A stretch of 64,000 bases of DNA from Cheilinus undulatus (GCF_018320785.1 NC_054877.1:10683030-10747029); one strand, 5' to 3'; shown: positions 22,402-35,040, counted from the first letter of the stretch. The notes: generated by a model not told the origin, from the sequence alone. Made by a program: numbers and translations.

Positions 22402-25400
22402 ATGAGAGTTCTTATAGGTATGTACATTTTATAAGAAATAAATTGTTTTTATAAATCGCTTGGAAAGGTCAATGTGACATAACGATACCGGCTAACTGTT
22501 AGCTAATGTTAGCAGACGTACATATTTGTGCTATTAAACTGCGTATGCGACTTGTGCGAATGGAAAGTACATGTGGAAAATAGCGTCTCAATGTGTGGTT
22601 TAAACTATTAAACTGTCTTCTAGTTTAAAAGTTGCTTTCACAAGCTAAGTTTGCTAAAGTTATGCAGTCTTGTTTTGTAAGCGTGTAAACTGCGCATGCG
22701 CACAGACCTGGCAGTCTTATTTATTGACTTAAATGAAATAAATTCAAGTAGTCTGCTTCATTTTATTCAGCTCACACAACCTTATAAAGGCCTTTTCAGG
22801 GGAGTTGGTTTGGCGCATCCAGCACATAAAAATAGATATACATTCATGTAAGATAAAGAGCAAACAGGACCAAAGCTGAGTATTGGTTAAAATCAGACTG
22901 ATTTATGGATAGAGTGAATAAAGATCGGTGCCGGATTTAGCAATTTTTGGGCCCCAGGCGAACACAGGCATGGGGCCTCCGCATCCATTACTCCCCATTT
23001 TAAATGTTTATTCATCAAAGAAAGTCCTTCCTGTAACTTCATGTAATACCAACCAAAAATGACTGTCAAGCAAGATTTTTAGTATAGAAATGTCCAGGTA
23101 GATTTTAAATCTAAGAGTCCACAAACCCGCCTCGTGATACCATCATGTTGTTCTTTTGTCATGTGATGGCATACAATCAAAGTGACATTTTGAACTGCAA
23201 TCACTTGGTGTGAAAAGTGCAATTTTTAATTTTTGGTGTCAAAAGGCCAAGTAAAACAAGAAATATGATCCTTTTCATTTTAAATAAAAAATACTTTAAC
23301 ATATGGGGTACACTGCTCCATACTGTACAGGACTGGCACTGGTCATTTTTTCATAACTTTGGCATTTTATGTTTTTTTTTTTTTTTTTTTTTTTAAGGAA
23401 AATAATAGTATATTTTACTATGTGCTAATCACTGATATATCCATCTTTTTATGTTTGTATTTGTATGACCTTATAATTTCCACATTTTTATTACAAATGA
23501 TGCAATCCATGGCTGTCCCGCCTTTACTTCTAAAATCAGTTTTATGATATAGTTAAAGGTCTTGTGCCTGTAGTGTGACAACCATAAATGCATTCATTGC
23601 AGATGATTGCATCACATATTCTGTTTGCACAGAAATCAAAAAGACACATGATCTATTGTATAATAAACAGGGGAAAATGTTTTAATTGTACTTTCTCACA
23701 TAAATCTGCTCTTTCTTCCATACTTATTCTGACTGATAAATGATGGTTTAGTGATGTTGGTCTTTTTTTTTTAGCTGTTTTGGTGATTTCTCTATGTTGT
23801 CTTACTTGTAGGAGGTGGGTCTGGCTTTGTGGGTCGTGAACTGACTCGCCTTCTCAGATCAAAAGGTCATGAGGTTACCATTATATCTCGCCAGCCTGGT
23901 CCAGGAAAAATAACATGGGTAAGATGTCAGATTAATTCAAAGTTGTACGCACAGAGCAGGGACTAAGCATCCTGAAATGGTTGCTCTAATTTTTGAACGT
24001 TTTAAATAATACTACAATCTACATTCATGTACCTTTCTTTTTAAACTTCTACAGGGTGAGTTGGAGTCAAAAGGCCTCCCACCATGTGAGGGCGCTGTCA
24101 ACTTGGCTGGAGAGAATCTGATGAACCCGCTACGATGGTGAGAGTGACGACAATTAACCAGATCTTTTCACTAATATCAAACGTTATATATCAAAAGCCA
24201 GTAGTCTGTGGACACCCTTCAAGGCCGGTTCCCTTGAGGAATGTTTTTCTGAGATTGGTGTAGAAGAGGATACAGTGCATTCAGAAAGTATTCAGATCAC
24301 CTTCACCTTTTACTATTATGTTATGTTGCAGCCTGATGCTACAGTCAAAAGAAAAAAAAAAAAGATTTATATTCTCATTAACCTACACTCAGTACTCCAT
24401 TGCGACAAAGTGGAAACAGAATTTTTGAAAAAAAAATATATGTGTTTGTTTGTGGTTTCAGGTGGAACGAAAGCTATAAAAAGGATCTGTTCTCCAGTCG
24501 TATTGACACAACTAAAACTCTGGCACAAGCTATCGCTGCTTCCCCCACTCCTCCTCATTCCTGGGTGCTGGTATCAGGAGTAGGCAAGTGTCTGTCTGAT
24601 GTCTGTTCTGTTTTTGTGAAATCAGACTGGATACACTTATTGATTATATAAAAAATTGAAGCTATGTTTTACTTTTGTTTTGTCCCACAGCTTGTTATCA
24701 GCCCAGTCAGACAGCAGAGTACACAGAGGACAGTGAATGGACACCGTTTGACCTCCTCTCCAGACTTGTGAAAGAGTGGGAGGCCTCTGCACTTCTTCCT
24801 GAGAGTGTGGCAAAAACCACCAAACAAGTCGTCATCAGACCTGGTTTGTAAAAGAGGCTTCATAGTAGAGGACATCATGATAGAACTGTTGTATTGGGAT
24901 GAATTAGATTGCTGGTGTTATGGCTGATGAGAGTCTATAAATAGAAACTTTACTTTCATGTACCTTATTTTGACAAGTATTGTGCAGTAACTTTGTTTGC
25001 TGAGTATCCACTCTTCCTTTCCTCCATCAGGGGCAGTACTGGGTCGTGATGGAGGTGCCATGAAGCAGATGTGGCTTCCCTTCTGGCTCGGCCTCGGGGG
25101 CACTCTGGGTTCAGGAAGACAGCCATTTCCGTGGATCCACGTCGCCGACCTGGCAGGAATCATCGCTCACGCCCTGGAGCCCCCTGCCGACACGCCGCCA
25201 ACACCTTCACAACAGGTGTTCAACGGAGTCGCACCTGCTCTGAACACCAACTACGAGTTCACTAAAGAGCTGGGCCGCGTCATGAGGAGGCCCACCATTT
25301 TCCCTGTACCTGGTTTTGTTATGAACACTCTGATGGGCTCTGAGAGGGCGATCGTTCTCACGCAGGGTCAGAAAGTCATACCGCAGAGGACTCAAGAGGC

Positions 25401-25461
25401 TGGATATCAGTACAAATACCCGGACTTGACCTCAGCACTGAAAGAGATTGTAGGCAGTTAA
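22402..25461 (+). CDS. sdr39u1: Epimerase family protein SDR39U1, 6 exons
   Basis: Exons are 22402-22417, 23812-23918, 24055-24137, 24462-24583, 24691-24843 and 25031-25461, giving 303 aa. This is a short-chain dehydrogenase/reductase of the atypical epimerase type. The N-terminal nucleotide-binding loop GGGSGFVG (residues 6-13) is split by intron 1. Later family landmarks follow in the human order: EGAVNLAGEN-like segment, SWVLVSGV, RPGAVLGRDGGAM, FPWIHVADLAG, NGVAP and GQKVIPQRT. The C-terminal part is the DUF1731-type tail. Its substrate is not established. Intron 4 begins with gcaagt at 24584, not GT; only this junction keeps the frame (GV to ACYQP), so it is a GC-AG intron. Length matches the vertebrate protein. 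Intron 3 holds a Tc1 end fragment. Confidence 0.95.
24271..24430. mobile_element. Lone terminal fragment of a Tc1-like transposon
   Basis: The wording 'acagtgcattcagaaagtattcagatc', with later 'tatgttgcagcctgatgc' and 'aaagtggaaacagaatt', is the left end of a common fish Tc1 family. The body and right end are missing. It lies in sdr39u1 intron 3, ending about 30 bases before exon 4. Confidence 0.6.
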
Positions 25462-26242
25462 CAAGAGAAGAAAATGAGCTGAGATTTTGGAAGTTCTGTG
25501 CTGATATTTACTGTTTTATGGAAATTAAAGCATTAAATCCAAGGGTGGAGAGAGATTCAGGATCATAGATGATTGTTATGCTTAACCAGTTTATGGACCT
25601 TTTTTTTCTTCAGAGAGCCTGATTATATTAAGAACTAAAGCTTCTGTGAGGAGCTTTTAAAGTCTGATAAAAAAAAATCAATAAAATTAATAGAAATGCC
25701 TCTTTATAACCCACAAAAGAAGACATGAGTATCATCACCAAGATTGACTTTTTCTTTAAAGTAATTTGTAATGTTGGTAACCATTTCAACAAGGTAGGCA
25801 TTGCATGAGAAAAATTTAAGCATGCTGAAGAAAAGCCTTTAATCTATATTCTTAAGAAAATTAAAATTAGTGATATATTTAACCATTAGAGGAATGGAGG
25901 TTCAGATCTTTTTTGTCAGAAATCACCACCTATACGTGCACAGGGAAAGATTAACAAAGGTTTGTCCACAGGGGGCGCCAGAATGAACACAAACCTGAAG
26001 TTCCTCACAGGAGCTTTAAAATAGATCAGAAAATCAACATTATCATCAGACTTTATTTTGTGGGTGAATTTTTCAAGATTGCTTTTTAATGTTAAGAGTT
26101 GTTTCAGAAGACTTTCCAAAATAGAGATCTTCTTGTGCCAAATTACTTGAATAAACTTTGAAGTTCCTTTCACAGCAGTCCACTTTTTCTCCCAGTAAAT
26201 AGAACCATGGACGAAGTCTTTCATTCAATGTTCTTCCTTGAG
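25462..26242. other. 3' flank of sdr39u1
   Basis: Possible polyadenylation signals are an ATTAAA near 25525 and AATAAA at 25680-25685. The rest shows no gene; a 102-codon minus-strand frame at 25916-26224 has no recognised motif. Confidence 0.4.
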
Positions 26243-27190
26243 CAGTGGTTCTCAACTGGTGGGTCGGGATTCAAAAGTGAGTTGCAACTGTATGCCTAGA
26301 AAAAATAGAGCCAAAGTCTATGATGTACAGAAGCTCTAAGGTTGGCCACACACTCGACCATTTGCCTCCCTCAATCATCATGGGAGGTGTACAGTGAGTG
26401 GAAGCTTGTCTGAATAATCCCTGAGTGTGTGGTATCAACAGGTCTGCCCACAGAATCAGCTGGGCCCCTGAAAACCCCAAGAATGGGCCTTCCCCAGATT
26501 TGATTTATTGGTGATTTTAATGTATGTGTGCTGGATCAGTAGCATTGGTGCTAAAATCCTGGCTAACAGTTACCTCATTTTGGAGCTAAAAACTATTAAT
26601 GGGTTCTGATGTTGGAAAAATATATTAGTGGTACATAACCACTTTCACCACATTTGCACATCCACATCACATCTTTTTTCCCAGTTTTTGCCAATTTTTT
26701 TGCCACTTTTATCCAATTTCTCCCCCTTTTTACCCATTTCTGCCACTACTGAAGCACTTTTTTTCCCATATCTGCAACATCTATTTGTTCCTTTTTCTTT
26801 CTTTAGCCACCTGATGCCATTTTTTATTTTTGCAATTTTTTGTTGCTTTCTACCCATGGTTTTTGCCACTTTTATCGAGTTTTTGCTCTTTTTTCACCCA
26901 TTTCTGCCCCCCACCTTTTATTTAAAAATAACTTTTGCCCTTTTTTGGCCATTTTTTTCAACATCTTTTTGCAACTGTTTGCCTACTTTACACTTCTTAC
27001 CACTTTTTGTCTGTTCTTGCCCGTTTTTGCTGCATTTAATCCGTTTTTGCTGCCTTCTGCCAATTTCTAGCATTTTTTTGGCCAATTTTTGGCCACTTTT
27101 CATCCATTTCATCACTTATAGCCTACTTTGCTAATTTATGCCACTTTTTGCCCATTTATTTTTTACTATTTTAACCCATTCTTTCCATTT
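26243..27190. repeat. hAT-like end with a long degenerate minisatellite
   Basis: The left edge CAGTGGTTCTCAACTGG and 'gtgggtcgggattcaaaag' match the end of a widespread hAT-type repeat. From about 26640 to 27190 the plus strand is a degenerate array of units like TTTTTGCCACTTTT and CCCATTTTTGCC. The 168-codon frame at 26628-27134 (Phe- and Pro-rich) is a product of this array and not a gene. The array is the reverse complement of the one near 15375-15530. Confidence 0.6.
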
Positions 27191-27942
27191 TCATCCATTT
27201 TTAAATTTCTTTCAAAATTACTAAATTATTCACTATGTTTCCAAAAAGTTTTCTCAGTTTTTTCTACTTTATTTTCTGTCATCCTGACATTTGTTCACAT
27301 CATGGCCTAGCTTTAAAGTCTGACATCACTTTCTTAATAGTTAAGTGTGTCCATCCACATTGTTAACATTACTAATAAAAAAGTAATTCTCTTTTAATAA
27401 AAAGGATTAACATTTTTTAAAAAAAGGCAATATTCTTCTACAGCATACATAAATAAAATTCATGTTCTGTTGCTTTCATTAGATCAGTTATTTTTTTTCA
27501 GGATAAAAAAAAAATTGATATCACAGCTTAACCTAACATTGGAACCTCCATAGGTCCCCAGTTATGACATTTGGTATTGATTATTTAATGCTCCAAAAGG
27601 CACCACAGCCTCCCAGATCTCGAATCATAAATATCAAGCATGTTTGATATTTACAATTCAAGACCTTAATGCTTTTGAGAGAAAACCCTCAACAACCAAT
27701 ATGAGCTGGTAGCGGACACTCAAACACAACTCATCAATATTTTTTCCTGGTTTTGTTATTTTTTGCTGTAACTGTAATGCATGCAAACCAACCAAGGATA
27801 TTGATAGATGTCCATGTTCATTTTTATTCTGGTCACATTTGTTCTCATAAGAATATAAAATCCTGTGTGTGTCATTAATCTTTAATGTGAGGTTGTTGGC
27901 AGGTGTGTGCCCTCCATTGGCCTGACAGTCTGGCTATATATA

Positions 27943-27947
<5 letters not shown>

Positions 27948-27983
<36 letters not shown>

Positions 27984-27996
27984 ATATATATATATC
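27948..27996. repeat. TA dinucleotide microsatellite
   Basis: About 24 TA units with one interruption lie in unit A. The matching place in unit B reads only 'ggctatataagatt', so the array expanded after the duplication or was lost from B. Confidence 0.9.
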
Positions 27997-29114
27997 AAAA
28001 TAGATTATGTTATACAAGTCTAATACTGAACATTTGAACATTATGTATATTTTATATAATGTGTGTGTAATTCAAAGAGTAAGATTTAATGGAAGCTCAC
28101 AATAATGGTAATTTTTAGGAAAATAACCTTAATAATAATACTATTACAAACAATACATTTTATTCATAGAGCACTCTTCTAAATCAAAGTTACCAAAATT
28201 GAGCCATCACATTGATCAGATCAAACTGTTTTTCTTTAATGGTTGTGTTTTTGTCTGAAGGACTAATGATGAGCAGTTAAATAAAGAAACTCAGGGACAG
28301 ATGCTTTTACACGTTTTATTTTCCTATAGATCACAAAGCTGCTAAACCCTCATGAACATTTTATTGTCAAAATATACTGAAACTATACATGTTTAACAAA
28401 GCACACACAAGATAATTCATAAAACTTCACACAGCATTTTTAACCAAGACACTTGAGTAGGTATTGGATTTATACAGACTAAAAAAATCCTTATAATTAT
28501 AGTGCATTTATATGTAAAAAGGAGTTTCCTAAAGGGTTTGTGAAAAAGTCTCCTCATGTGTTGAGAACATAGAAACTCTTCCTCTTTCCCTCTCTGCACT
28601 GTGCACAAAGTTTCAGCATGAAGCATTTTAATCAATACCTTCATTTAAACAGATGAAAAAGAAACATTAAGGACACTTTTAAGTAAAACTAAACATACTG
28701 AAACAAAAAATTAACTGAATTGTCAAAGACAAATAATTTCTTGTTTCTTGAAATCCATTAAAGATAGTGAATCAAAGCCTGTACATTTAAACTGATCGAT
28801 ATTTAAAGATTGTAGCTAAACAGATAATAAGTCACCAAATGAAAAAAAAGAAGGAAATGATATAAAAGGAATAAATGTGATTTGTTTTAATTGTCAAAGC
28901 TTCCTCAGTGCTCTTTGAATATCTTTGATTTTTCATTTCAACATTTTTGCAACTTTAAACAAAACAGAGAGAAAAAATGACTGGAAGTTTCTTTTAGATC
29001 AAATCTGATGATTTCTTCTGTTGATCTCAACTCTGTGTTAACGACAACCAGCAGGCTGACATTAAGATGAGAACATCTGAAAATAACGAGAGTGATGCTC
29101 TTCATCATCGTGGT

Positions 29115-30029
29115 TTATTTTGGCTCCACAGTCACAGAGACCTTCTCTGGTAAAATCTTCAGGAAGATTGCACCCATATTGTTAATGAGTGGAAACATCC
29201 TCTCTGTGAAAGTGTGTTTAAAGGTATGGATGTGTGTGTTAGCATCAGGATCAGAGAACGACAGCTCTCCTCTGTCATAGTCCAGATTCACTCTGATCCT
29301 TCTTGGATATGTCTTCACCGAGAGAACAGTGAATTCATATGGTGGTGAGAGTGCCTGGTATCCATCAGCCAACCCTATTCCCCAGAAACCAGACCATGTC
29401 TTTCCCTTCCTCTCAGCAGACTCTGCTGAAACACCCAGTGCCCAGTCTACATGGTTTCTAACCTCAATGTCCCAGCTGTGAGTCCCTGAGTTAAAGCCCT
29501 CTGAGCCCAGGACAGAGCAGTTATAAAATCTCTCTGGATTATCAGGAAGTCGCTGCCATTCTCCTGTTTCCACAGTGGTCAAATCCTCAGACAGGATGAG
29601 GTTTCGTCCAGCAGTGTTTGGGTCTAGAATGATGGGCGTGTAGGAAACCAGGTCCTTCATCTTGTTCCAGATGTTGAAGCCCAGGTTGCCCAGGTGTTTG
29701 GCCTGGTCTATCAGAGCTCCAGCCTTGTAGTTTTTCAGGAAGGGGACGTCTTGGGCTACCAGCTCGTGCTCTGTCACCATGCCTGTGTGTGAAAGAGCTG
29801 CTATCTGCTCCTTCATCCTCTGCTTTTTCTGCTCCTCTTCCTCCCTCAGTACACGCAGCCGTTCCTCCTCTTCCTCTGCTAGAAACTGGTGAAGCTTCTC
29901 AAACTGCTCCTTAATCTGCTTTTCCGTGTGTCGGGCCTGGACCTCGATGTGATTTAAAGCTTGATCAAACTCTATTTTAACCCTTTGATCAACCATTAAC
30001 TTTTCCTTCTCCATTACCTTGGATGCCAT
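29115..30029 (-). CDS. RING-less, B-box-less TRIM35-like paralogue
   Basis: An intact 304-aa single-exon frame. It opens with MASKV, as its neighbour does with MASKL, but then jumps directly into the coiled coil ([18 protein letters not shown]). The RING and B-box, about 110 residues in the neighbour, are gone. A second in-frame loss of about 25 residues lies between KNYKA and GALIDQ. The PRY-SPRY (B30.2) domain is complete, from [12 protein letters not shown] to the C-terminal VSVTVEPK, and differs from the neighbour by almost nothing. Without RING it cannot act as an E3 ligase of the usual kind, but it could dimerise through the coiled coil and bind targets through B30.2. It may be a decoy or a decaying copy that is still open. 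Confidence 0.75.
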   Translation of the reverse strand: MASKVMEKEKLMVDQRVKIEFDQALNHIEVQARHTEKQIKEQFEKLHQFLAEEEEERLRVLREEEEQKKQRMKEQIAALSHTGMVTEHELVAQDVPFLKNYKAGALIDQAKHLGNLGFNIWNKMKDLVSYTPIILDPNTAGRNLILSEDLTTVETGEWQRLPDNPERFYNCSVLGSEGFNSGTHSWDIEVRNHVDWALGVSAESAERKGKTWSGFWGIGLADGYQALSPPYEFTVLSVKTYPRRIRVNLDYDRGELSFSDPDANTHIHTFKHTFTERMFPLINNMGAIFLKILPEKVSVTVEPK

Positions 30030-30844
30030 TTTGTCTCAGAGTGGTGCTGTAGATTAAACAGACAAACAGGAAGTTGCTTCTCATCACTGAAAGTTATTTT
30101 CACTTAGATTCTTTTAAATGCTCCTTCAGTACCTTGTTAAAGTGGTGGTGTTCCCAGTGTCCCAGTCTAACCAGTATCCCTGGGCTCTGTCTTTCTGTCC
30201 TCTTTCAGTGGATGTCAGCAGGTTTGATCCTGTAGGCTTGTCTCTCCGTGTGCCTCTTGAGCAAGTGAACCAGGGTGAGGGGGCTGCGCTTGCTTCAGAA
30301 CAGGAATAGGAAAACAGGAAAAGAGAGAGGGCGGATCCATCGTCAGTCATTTCCTGTCCATGTTTTGAGATTTTACATATGACAGAGGGTGACTGTGTGT
30401 TTAAAAAACAATTCACCATTTATGGAAAACAAAATGTGCATCTCAATACCTTCTCTGTCTTGTTTAGTGCAGCTGATTAAACATGAAAACAGTCAAAAAT
30501 ATGAGCTTTATATAAAGGCCTCCTCAGAATGAGGCAGCGTGTGGCCGCTGTGACGATCAGGACAGTCTATGGAAGAAGTTAATGTAGTTTTTTTTGTTTT
30601 GTTAATGTATTTTTTTTAGTTATTATAGTTTTGACAGAACAGCTGTTTGAATAAACAGAATAATACCTCCTTCTGCACTACAAGGTCACTGAGGTAAAAC
30701 GGAGCTGTCCACGCCCTGCAGGGCTGATTCTCCGTAGCTTATAAGATATTATCAGAAGAGTTTCCTTTGGTTCTACAAAGAAACAATGGCTTCTTCTTCT
30801 GAAAACAGTTTACAGAACAAGAGGGAAATTTGTTTTTTTGTATC

Positions 30845-33800
30845 ACATTTTTTCCTGGTTTTATGACTTTTTGCTGTAACTGTAATGCATGCAAACCAAC
30901 CAAGGATATTGATAGATGTCCATGTTCATTTTTATTCTGGTCACATTTGATCTCATGAGAATATGAAATCCTGTGTGTGCGGGTAATCGTCAATGTGAGG
31001 TTGTTGGCAGGTGTGTGCTCTCCAATGGTCTAACAGTCTGGCTATATAAGATTATGTTATACAAGTCTGAACATTTGAACATTATGTATATTTTATATAA
31101 TGTGTGTGTAATTCAAAGAGTAAGATTTAATGGAAGCTCACAATAATGGTAATTTTTAGGAAAAAAACCTTAATAATAATACTATTACAAACAATACATT
31201 TTATTCATAGAGCACTCTTCTAAATCAAAGTTACCAAAATTGAGCCATCACATTGATCAGATCAAACTGTTTTTCTTTAATGGTTGTGTTTTTGTCTGAA
31301 GGACTAATGATGAGCAGTTAAATAAAGAAACTCAGGGACAGATGCTTTTACACGTTTTATTTTCCTATAGATCACAAAGCTGCTAAACCCTCATGAACAT
31401 TTTATTGTCAAAATATACTGAAACTATACATGTTTAACAAAGCACACACAAGATAATTCATAAAACTTCACACAGCATTTTTAACCAAGACACTTGAGTA
31501 GGTATTGGATTTATACAGACTAAAAAAATCCTTATAATTATAGTGCATTTATATGTAAAAAGGAGTTTCCTAAAGGGTTTGTGAAAAAGTCTCCTCATGT
31601 GTTGAGAACATAGAAACTCTTCCTCTTTCCCTCTCTGCACTGTGCACAAAGTTTCAGCATGAAGCATTTTAATCAATACCTTCATTTAAACAGATGAAAA
31701 AGAAACATTAAGGACACTTTTAAGTAAAACTAAACATAATGAAACAAAAAATAAACTGAATTGTCAAAAACAAATATTTTCTTGTTTTTTGAAATCCATT
31801 AAAGATAGTGAATCAAAGCCTGTACATTTAAACTGATCGATATTTAAAGATTGTAGCTAAACAGATAATAAGTCACCAAATGAAAAAAAAGAAGGAAATG
31901 ATATAAAAGGAATAAATGTGATTTGTTTTAATTGTCAAAGCTTCCTCAGTGCTCTTTGAATATCTTTGATTTTTCATTTAAACATTTTTGCAACTTTAAA
32001 CAAAACAGAGAGAAAAAATGACTGGAAGTTTCTTTTAGATCAAATCTGATGTTTTCTTCTGTTGATCTCAACTCTGTGTTAACGACAACCAGCAGGCTGA
32101 CATTAAGATGAGAACATCTGAAAATAACGAGAGTGATGCTCTTCATCATCGTGGTTTATTTTGGCTCCACAGTCACAGAGACCTTCTCTGGTAAAATCTT
32201 CAGGAAGATTGCACCCATATTGTTAATGAGTGGAAACATCCTCTCTGTGAAAGTGTGTTTAAAGGTATGGATGTGTGTGTTAGCATCAGGATCAGAGAAC
32301 GACAGCTCTCCTCTGTCATAGTCCAGATTCACTCTGATCCTTCTTGGATATGTCTTCACCGAGAGAACAGTGAATTCATATGGTGGTGAGAGTGCCTGGT
32401 ATCCATCAGCCAACCCTATTCCCCAGAAACCAGACCATGTCTTTCCCTTCCTCTCAGCAGACTCTGCTGAAACACCCAGTGCCCAGTCTACATGGTTTCT
32501 AACCTCAATGTCCCAGCTGTGAGTCCCTGAGTTAAAGCCCTCTGAGCCCAGGACAGAGCAGTTATAAAATCTCTCTGGATTATCAGGAAGTCGCTGCCAT
32601 TCTCCTGTTTCCACAGTGGTCAAATCCTCAGACAGGATGAGGTTTCGTCCAGCAGTGTTTGGGTCTAGAATGATGGGCTTGTAGGAAACCAGGTCCTTCA
32701 TCTTGTTCCAGATGTTGAAGCCCAGGTTGCCCAGGTGTTTGGCCTGGTCTATCAGAGCTCCTGAGGGCAGCTGTGGATCCTCTAGCAGGGGGCACTTCTG
32801 GACTCTTTCCACTGCAGCCTTGTAGTTTTTCAGGAAGGGGATGTCTTGGGCTATCAGCTCGTACTCTGTCGCCCTGACTGTGAGTGAAAGAGCTTTTATC
32901 TCTGCTATCTGCTCCATCATCCTCTGCCTTTTCTGCTCTTCTTCCTCCCTCAGTACACGCAGCCTTTCCTCCTCTTCCTCTGCTAGAAACTGGTGAAGCT
33001 TCTCAAACTGCTCCTTAATCTGCTTTTCCGTGTGTCGGGCCTGGACCTCGATGTGATTAAAAGCTTGATCAAACTCGATGTTAGCCCTTTGATTAACTCT
33101 TAAATTCTCTATTAAGGGCTGCAGAGTTTCCTGAAGTTCCTTCTTGTGTTGTTGAGCAGCTTCATCAACGGGTTTAAATCTGTGGTTGGCATGCTTTTCT
33201 GAATCTCGGCAAATGAGACACACCAGCTCCTGATGGTCCAGACAGAAGAGTTTGAGTCTCTCATTGTGCAGACTGCAGAGATTCTCTGGAGATCTCTTTT
33301 CTTCCTCACAATGGATCTGTAATGGCAAGTCAGGATCTAACGGACCCCAGTGTCTGCACTTACAAACAGGACACTCCCTCTTATTCTTTTTGTTCTTCTT
33401 CACACACGCTCTACAGACATTGTGACCACAGGACAGGATGACAGGATCATTAAAGATGTCGTGGCAGACCGGACAGCTCAGATTATACATTAACTTGGAC
33501 GCCATTTTGTCTCAGAGTGGTGCTGTAGATTAAACAGACAAACAAAAAGTCGCTCCTCATCCCTGAAAGATATTTTCACTTTGATTCTTTTAAATGCCCC
33601 TTCAGTACCTTGTTAAAGTGGTGGTGTTCCCAGTGTCCCAGTCTAACCAGTATCCCTGGGCTCTGTCTTTCTGTCCTCTTTCAGTAGATGCCAGGCAGGT
33701 TTGATCCTGTAGGCTTGTCTCTCCGTGTGCCTCTTGAGCAAGTGAACCAGGGTGAGGGGGCTGCGCTTGCTTCAGAACAGGAATAGGAAAACAGGAAAAG

Positions 33801-34350
33801 AGAGAGGGCGGATCCATCGTCAGTCATTTCCTGTCCATGTTTTGAGATTCTACATATGACAGAGGGTGACTGTGTGTTTAAAAAACAATTCACCATTTAT
33901 GGAAAATAAAATGTGCATCTCAGTCCCTTCTCTGTCTTGTTTAGTGCAGCTGATTAAACATGAAAACAGTCAAAAATATGAGCTTTATATAAAGGCCTCC
34001 TCAGAATGAGGCAGCGTGTGGCCGCTGTGACGATCAGGACAGTCTATGGAAGAGGTTAATATAGTTTTTTTGTTTTGTTAATGTATTTTTTTAGTTATTA
34101 TAGTTTTGACAGGACAGCTGTTTGAATAAACAGAATAATACCCCCTTCTGCACTACGAGGTCACTGAGGTAAAACGGAGCTGTCTACTCCCTGCAGGGCT
34201 GATTCTCCGTAGTTTGTAAGATATTATCAGAAGAGTTTCCTTTGGCTCTACAAAGAAACGATGGCTTTTTTCTTTTGTTTGATGTTATTTAAATCTTCTG
34301 AAAATAGTTTACAAAAGATAGAACAGGAGGGCAATTAGGTGTTTTTTTGT
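30845..34350. repeat. Tandem segmental duplication, unit B
   Basis: This is the second copy of unit A, about 3.5 kb long. The 400-bp difference is mostly the RING/B-box part of the TRIM gene that unit A lacks. Identity in the 3' flank is so high that short frames such as the 75-codon one at 31458-31685 recur unchanged in unit A, which points to a recent duplication or gene conversion. Confidence 0.9.
32156..33505 (-). CDS. TRIM35-like E3 ubiquitin ligase, intronless
   Basis: A 449-aa single-exon protein with full TRIM order. The RING lies at about residues 10-50 ([20 protein letters not shown], then C-x2-C and CPVCKC). The B-box2 lies at about 75-115 ([20 protein letters not shown] to HANHRF). 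A long coiled coil at about 120-215 has an acidic run of Glu. The PRY-SPRY covers about 260-449 and contains LDPNTA and WDIEV. Members of this group (TRIM35, NF7, zinc-binding protein A33 types) are E3 ligases in the cytoplasm or nucleus, several in innate immunity. Teleosts have many intronless copies. The start [14 protein letters not shown] is the only ATG ahead of the RING. The target and exact orthologue are unknown. Confidence 0.9.
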   Translation of the reverse strand: MASKLMYNLSCPVCHDIFNDPVILSCGHNVCRACVKKNKKNKRECPVCKCRHWGPLDPDLPLQIHCEEEKRSPENLCSLHNERLKLFCLDHQELVCLICRDSEKHANHRFKPVDEAAQQHKKELQETLQPLIENLRVNQRANIEFDQAFNHIEVQARHTEKQIKEQFEKLHQFLAEEEEERLRVLREEEEQKRQRMMEQIAEIKALSLTVRATEYELIAQDIPFLKNYKAAVERVQKCPLLEDPQLPSGALIDQAKHLGNLGFNIWNKMKDLVSYKPIILDPNTAGRNLILSEDLTTVETGEWQRLPDNPERFYNCSVLGSEGFNSGTHSWDIEVRNHVDWALGVSAESAERKGKTWSGFWGIGLADGYQALSPPYEFTVLSVKTYPRRIRVNLDYDRGELSFSDPDANTHIHTFKHTFTERMFPLINNMGAIFLKILPEKVSVTVEPK

Positions 34351-34689
34351 GACACTCACCTCTCAGTGTTAAGGTGAGCCTTGTGGGAACAAGTCTTACG
34401 TCGAAAATAGGAGATAGGACCGTCTTGGGTGTTCTTACACCTGGAGTCTGTCGTATTTATGTCAGTGGGACAGTGGGGTCAGGTGACGCTGTAGGCTTCT
34501 CCCTGCTCATAAATTTGACTGCATCAGGTTGCAATGGTTACTCCTATCAACTAACAGCTGCTGCACATTAATTTGATTTTTTGACCGGAACTACTTTTAA
34601 AGTTCCATAGGACAATGGAATTTCCAGAGCCAATCAGAATCGAGTTTTCACCAAGACCATGGTATAACCATTGACATAATATACCTATA

Positions 34690-35040
34690 TTATGTCATGG
34701 GCGTAGCACGGGGGGGGGGGAGACTGATTACCCAGGCCCACAGTAGGAAGAGGCCATTAAGAAGCCTGCAATGAAAAGTCATACATATGTGTTGTCTTTG
34801 AATCAAAAGCAACTAAATGAATTGGTCACTAGATCAAATAGAGTAAAAAGAAAACTTAATTTAACCATAGTAAAATATTGCTCATAAATTTTAATTTAAA
34901 AAAAACATTAAAATGCATAGATATTTGTAAAAATAAAAATAAACATTCATTGTCTGGCTAGCGGGCTAAGGAGGGCCCTGAGCAATATTCTTTCTGGGGG
35001 CCCAAAATCCATAGTTACACCTGTGTGTCTATGGATATAA
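34690..35040. repeat. Dispersed repeat with a G-run
   Basis: The segment starts 'catgggcgtagcacgg' with a run of ten or more G near 34711, and ends 'gggggcccaaaatccatag'. Both phrases are familiar from teleost interspersed repeats. Terminal repeats and duplications were not resolved. Confidence 0.35.

Larger units (their letters stand above)
27741..30844. repeat. Tandem segmental duplication, unit A
   Basis: This 3.1-kb unit repeats almost base for base at 30845-34350 in the same orientation. Both units start with 'attttttcctggttttg/a', run through the same 3' flank, TRIM gene and 5' flank, and end near a poly-T. Unit A differs mainly by a TA microsatellite and by loss of the 5' third of the TRIM coding region. 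Confidence 0.9.

Noticed and set aside
26628-27134. 168-codon plus-strand frame rich in Phe, Pro and Leu
   Set aside because: It is a translation of the degenerate TTTTTGCCACTTTT array; every frame on both strands stays open for the same reason.
30118-30419. Frames upstream of the TRIM genes (also 33602-33896)
   Set aside because: These sit in the duplicated 5' flank, differ by frameshifts between units and show no domain.
31458-31685. 75-codon frame found unchanged in both duplication units (also 28417-28644)
   Set aside because: It lies in the 3' flank of both TRIM copies and is identical only because the duplication is recent; it has no motif and no ATG context of note.
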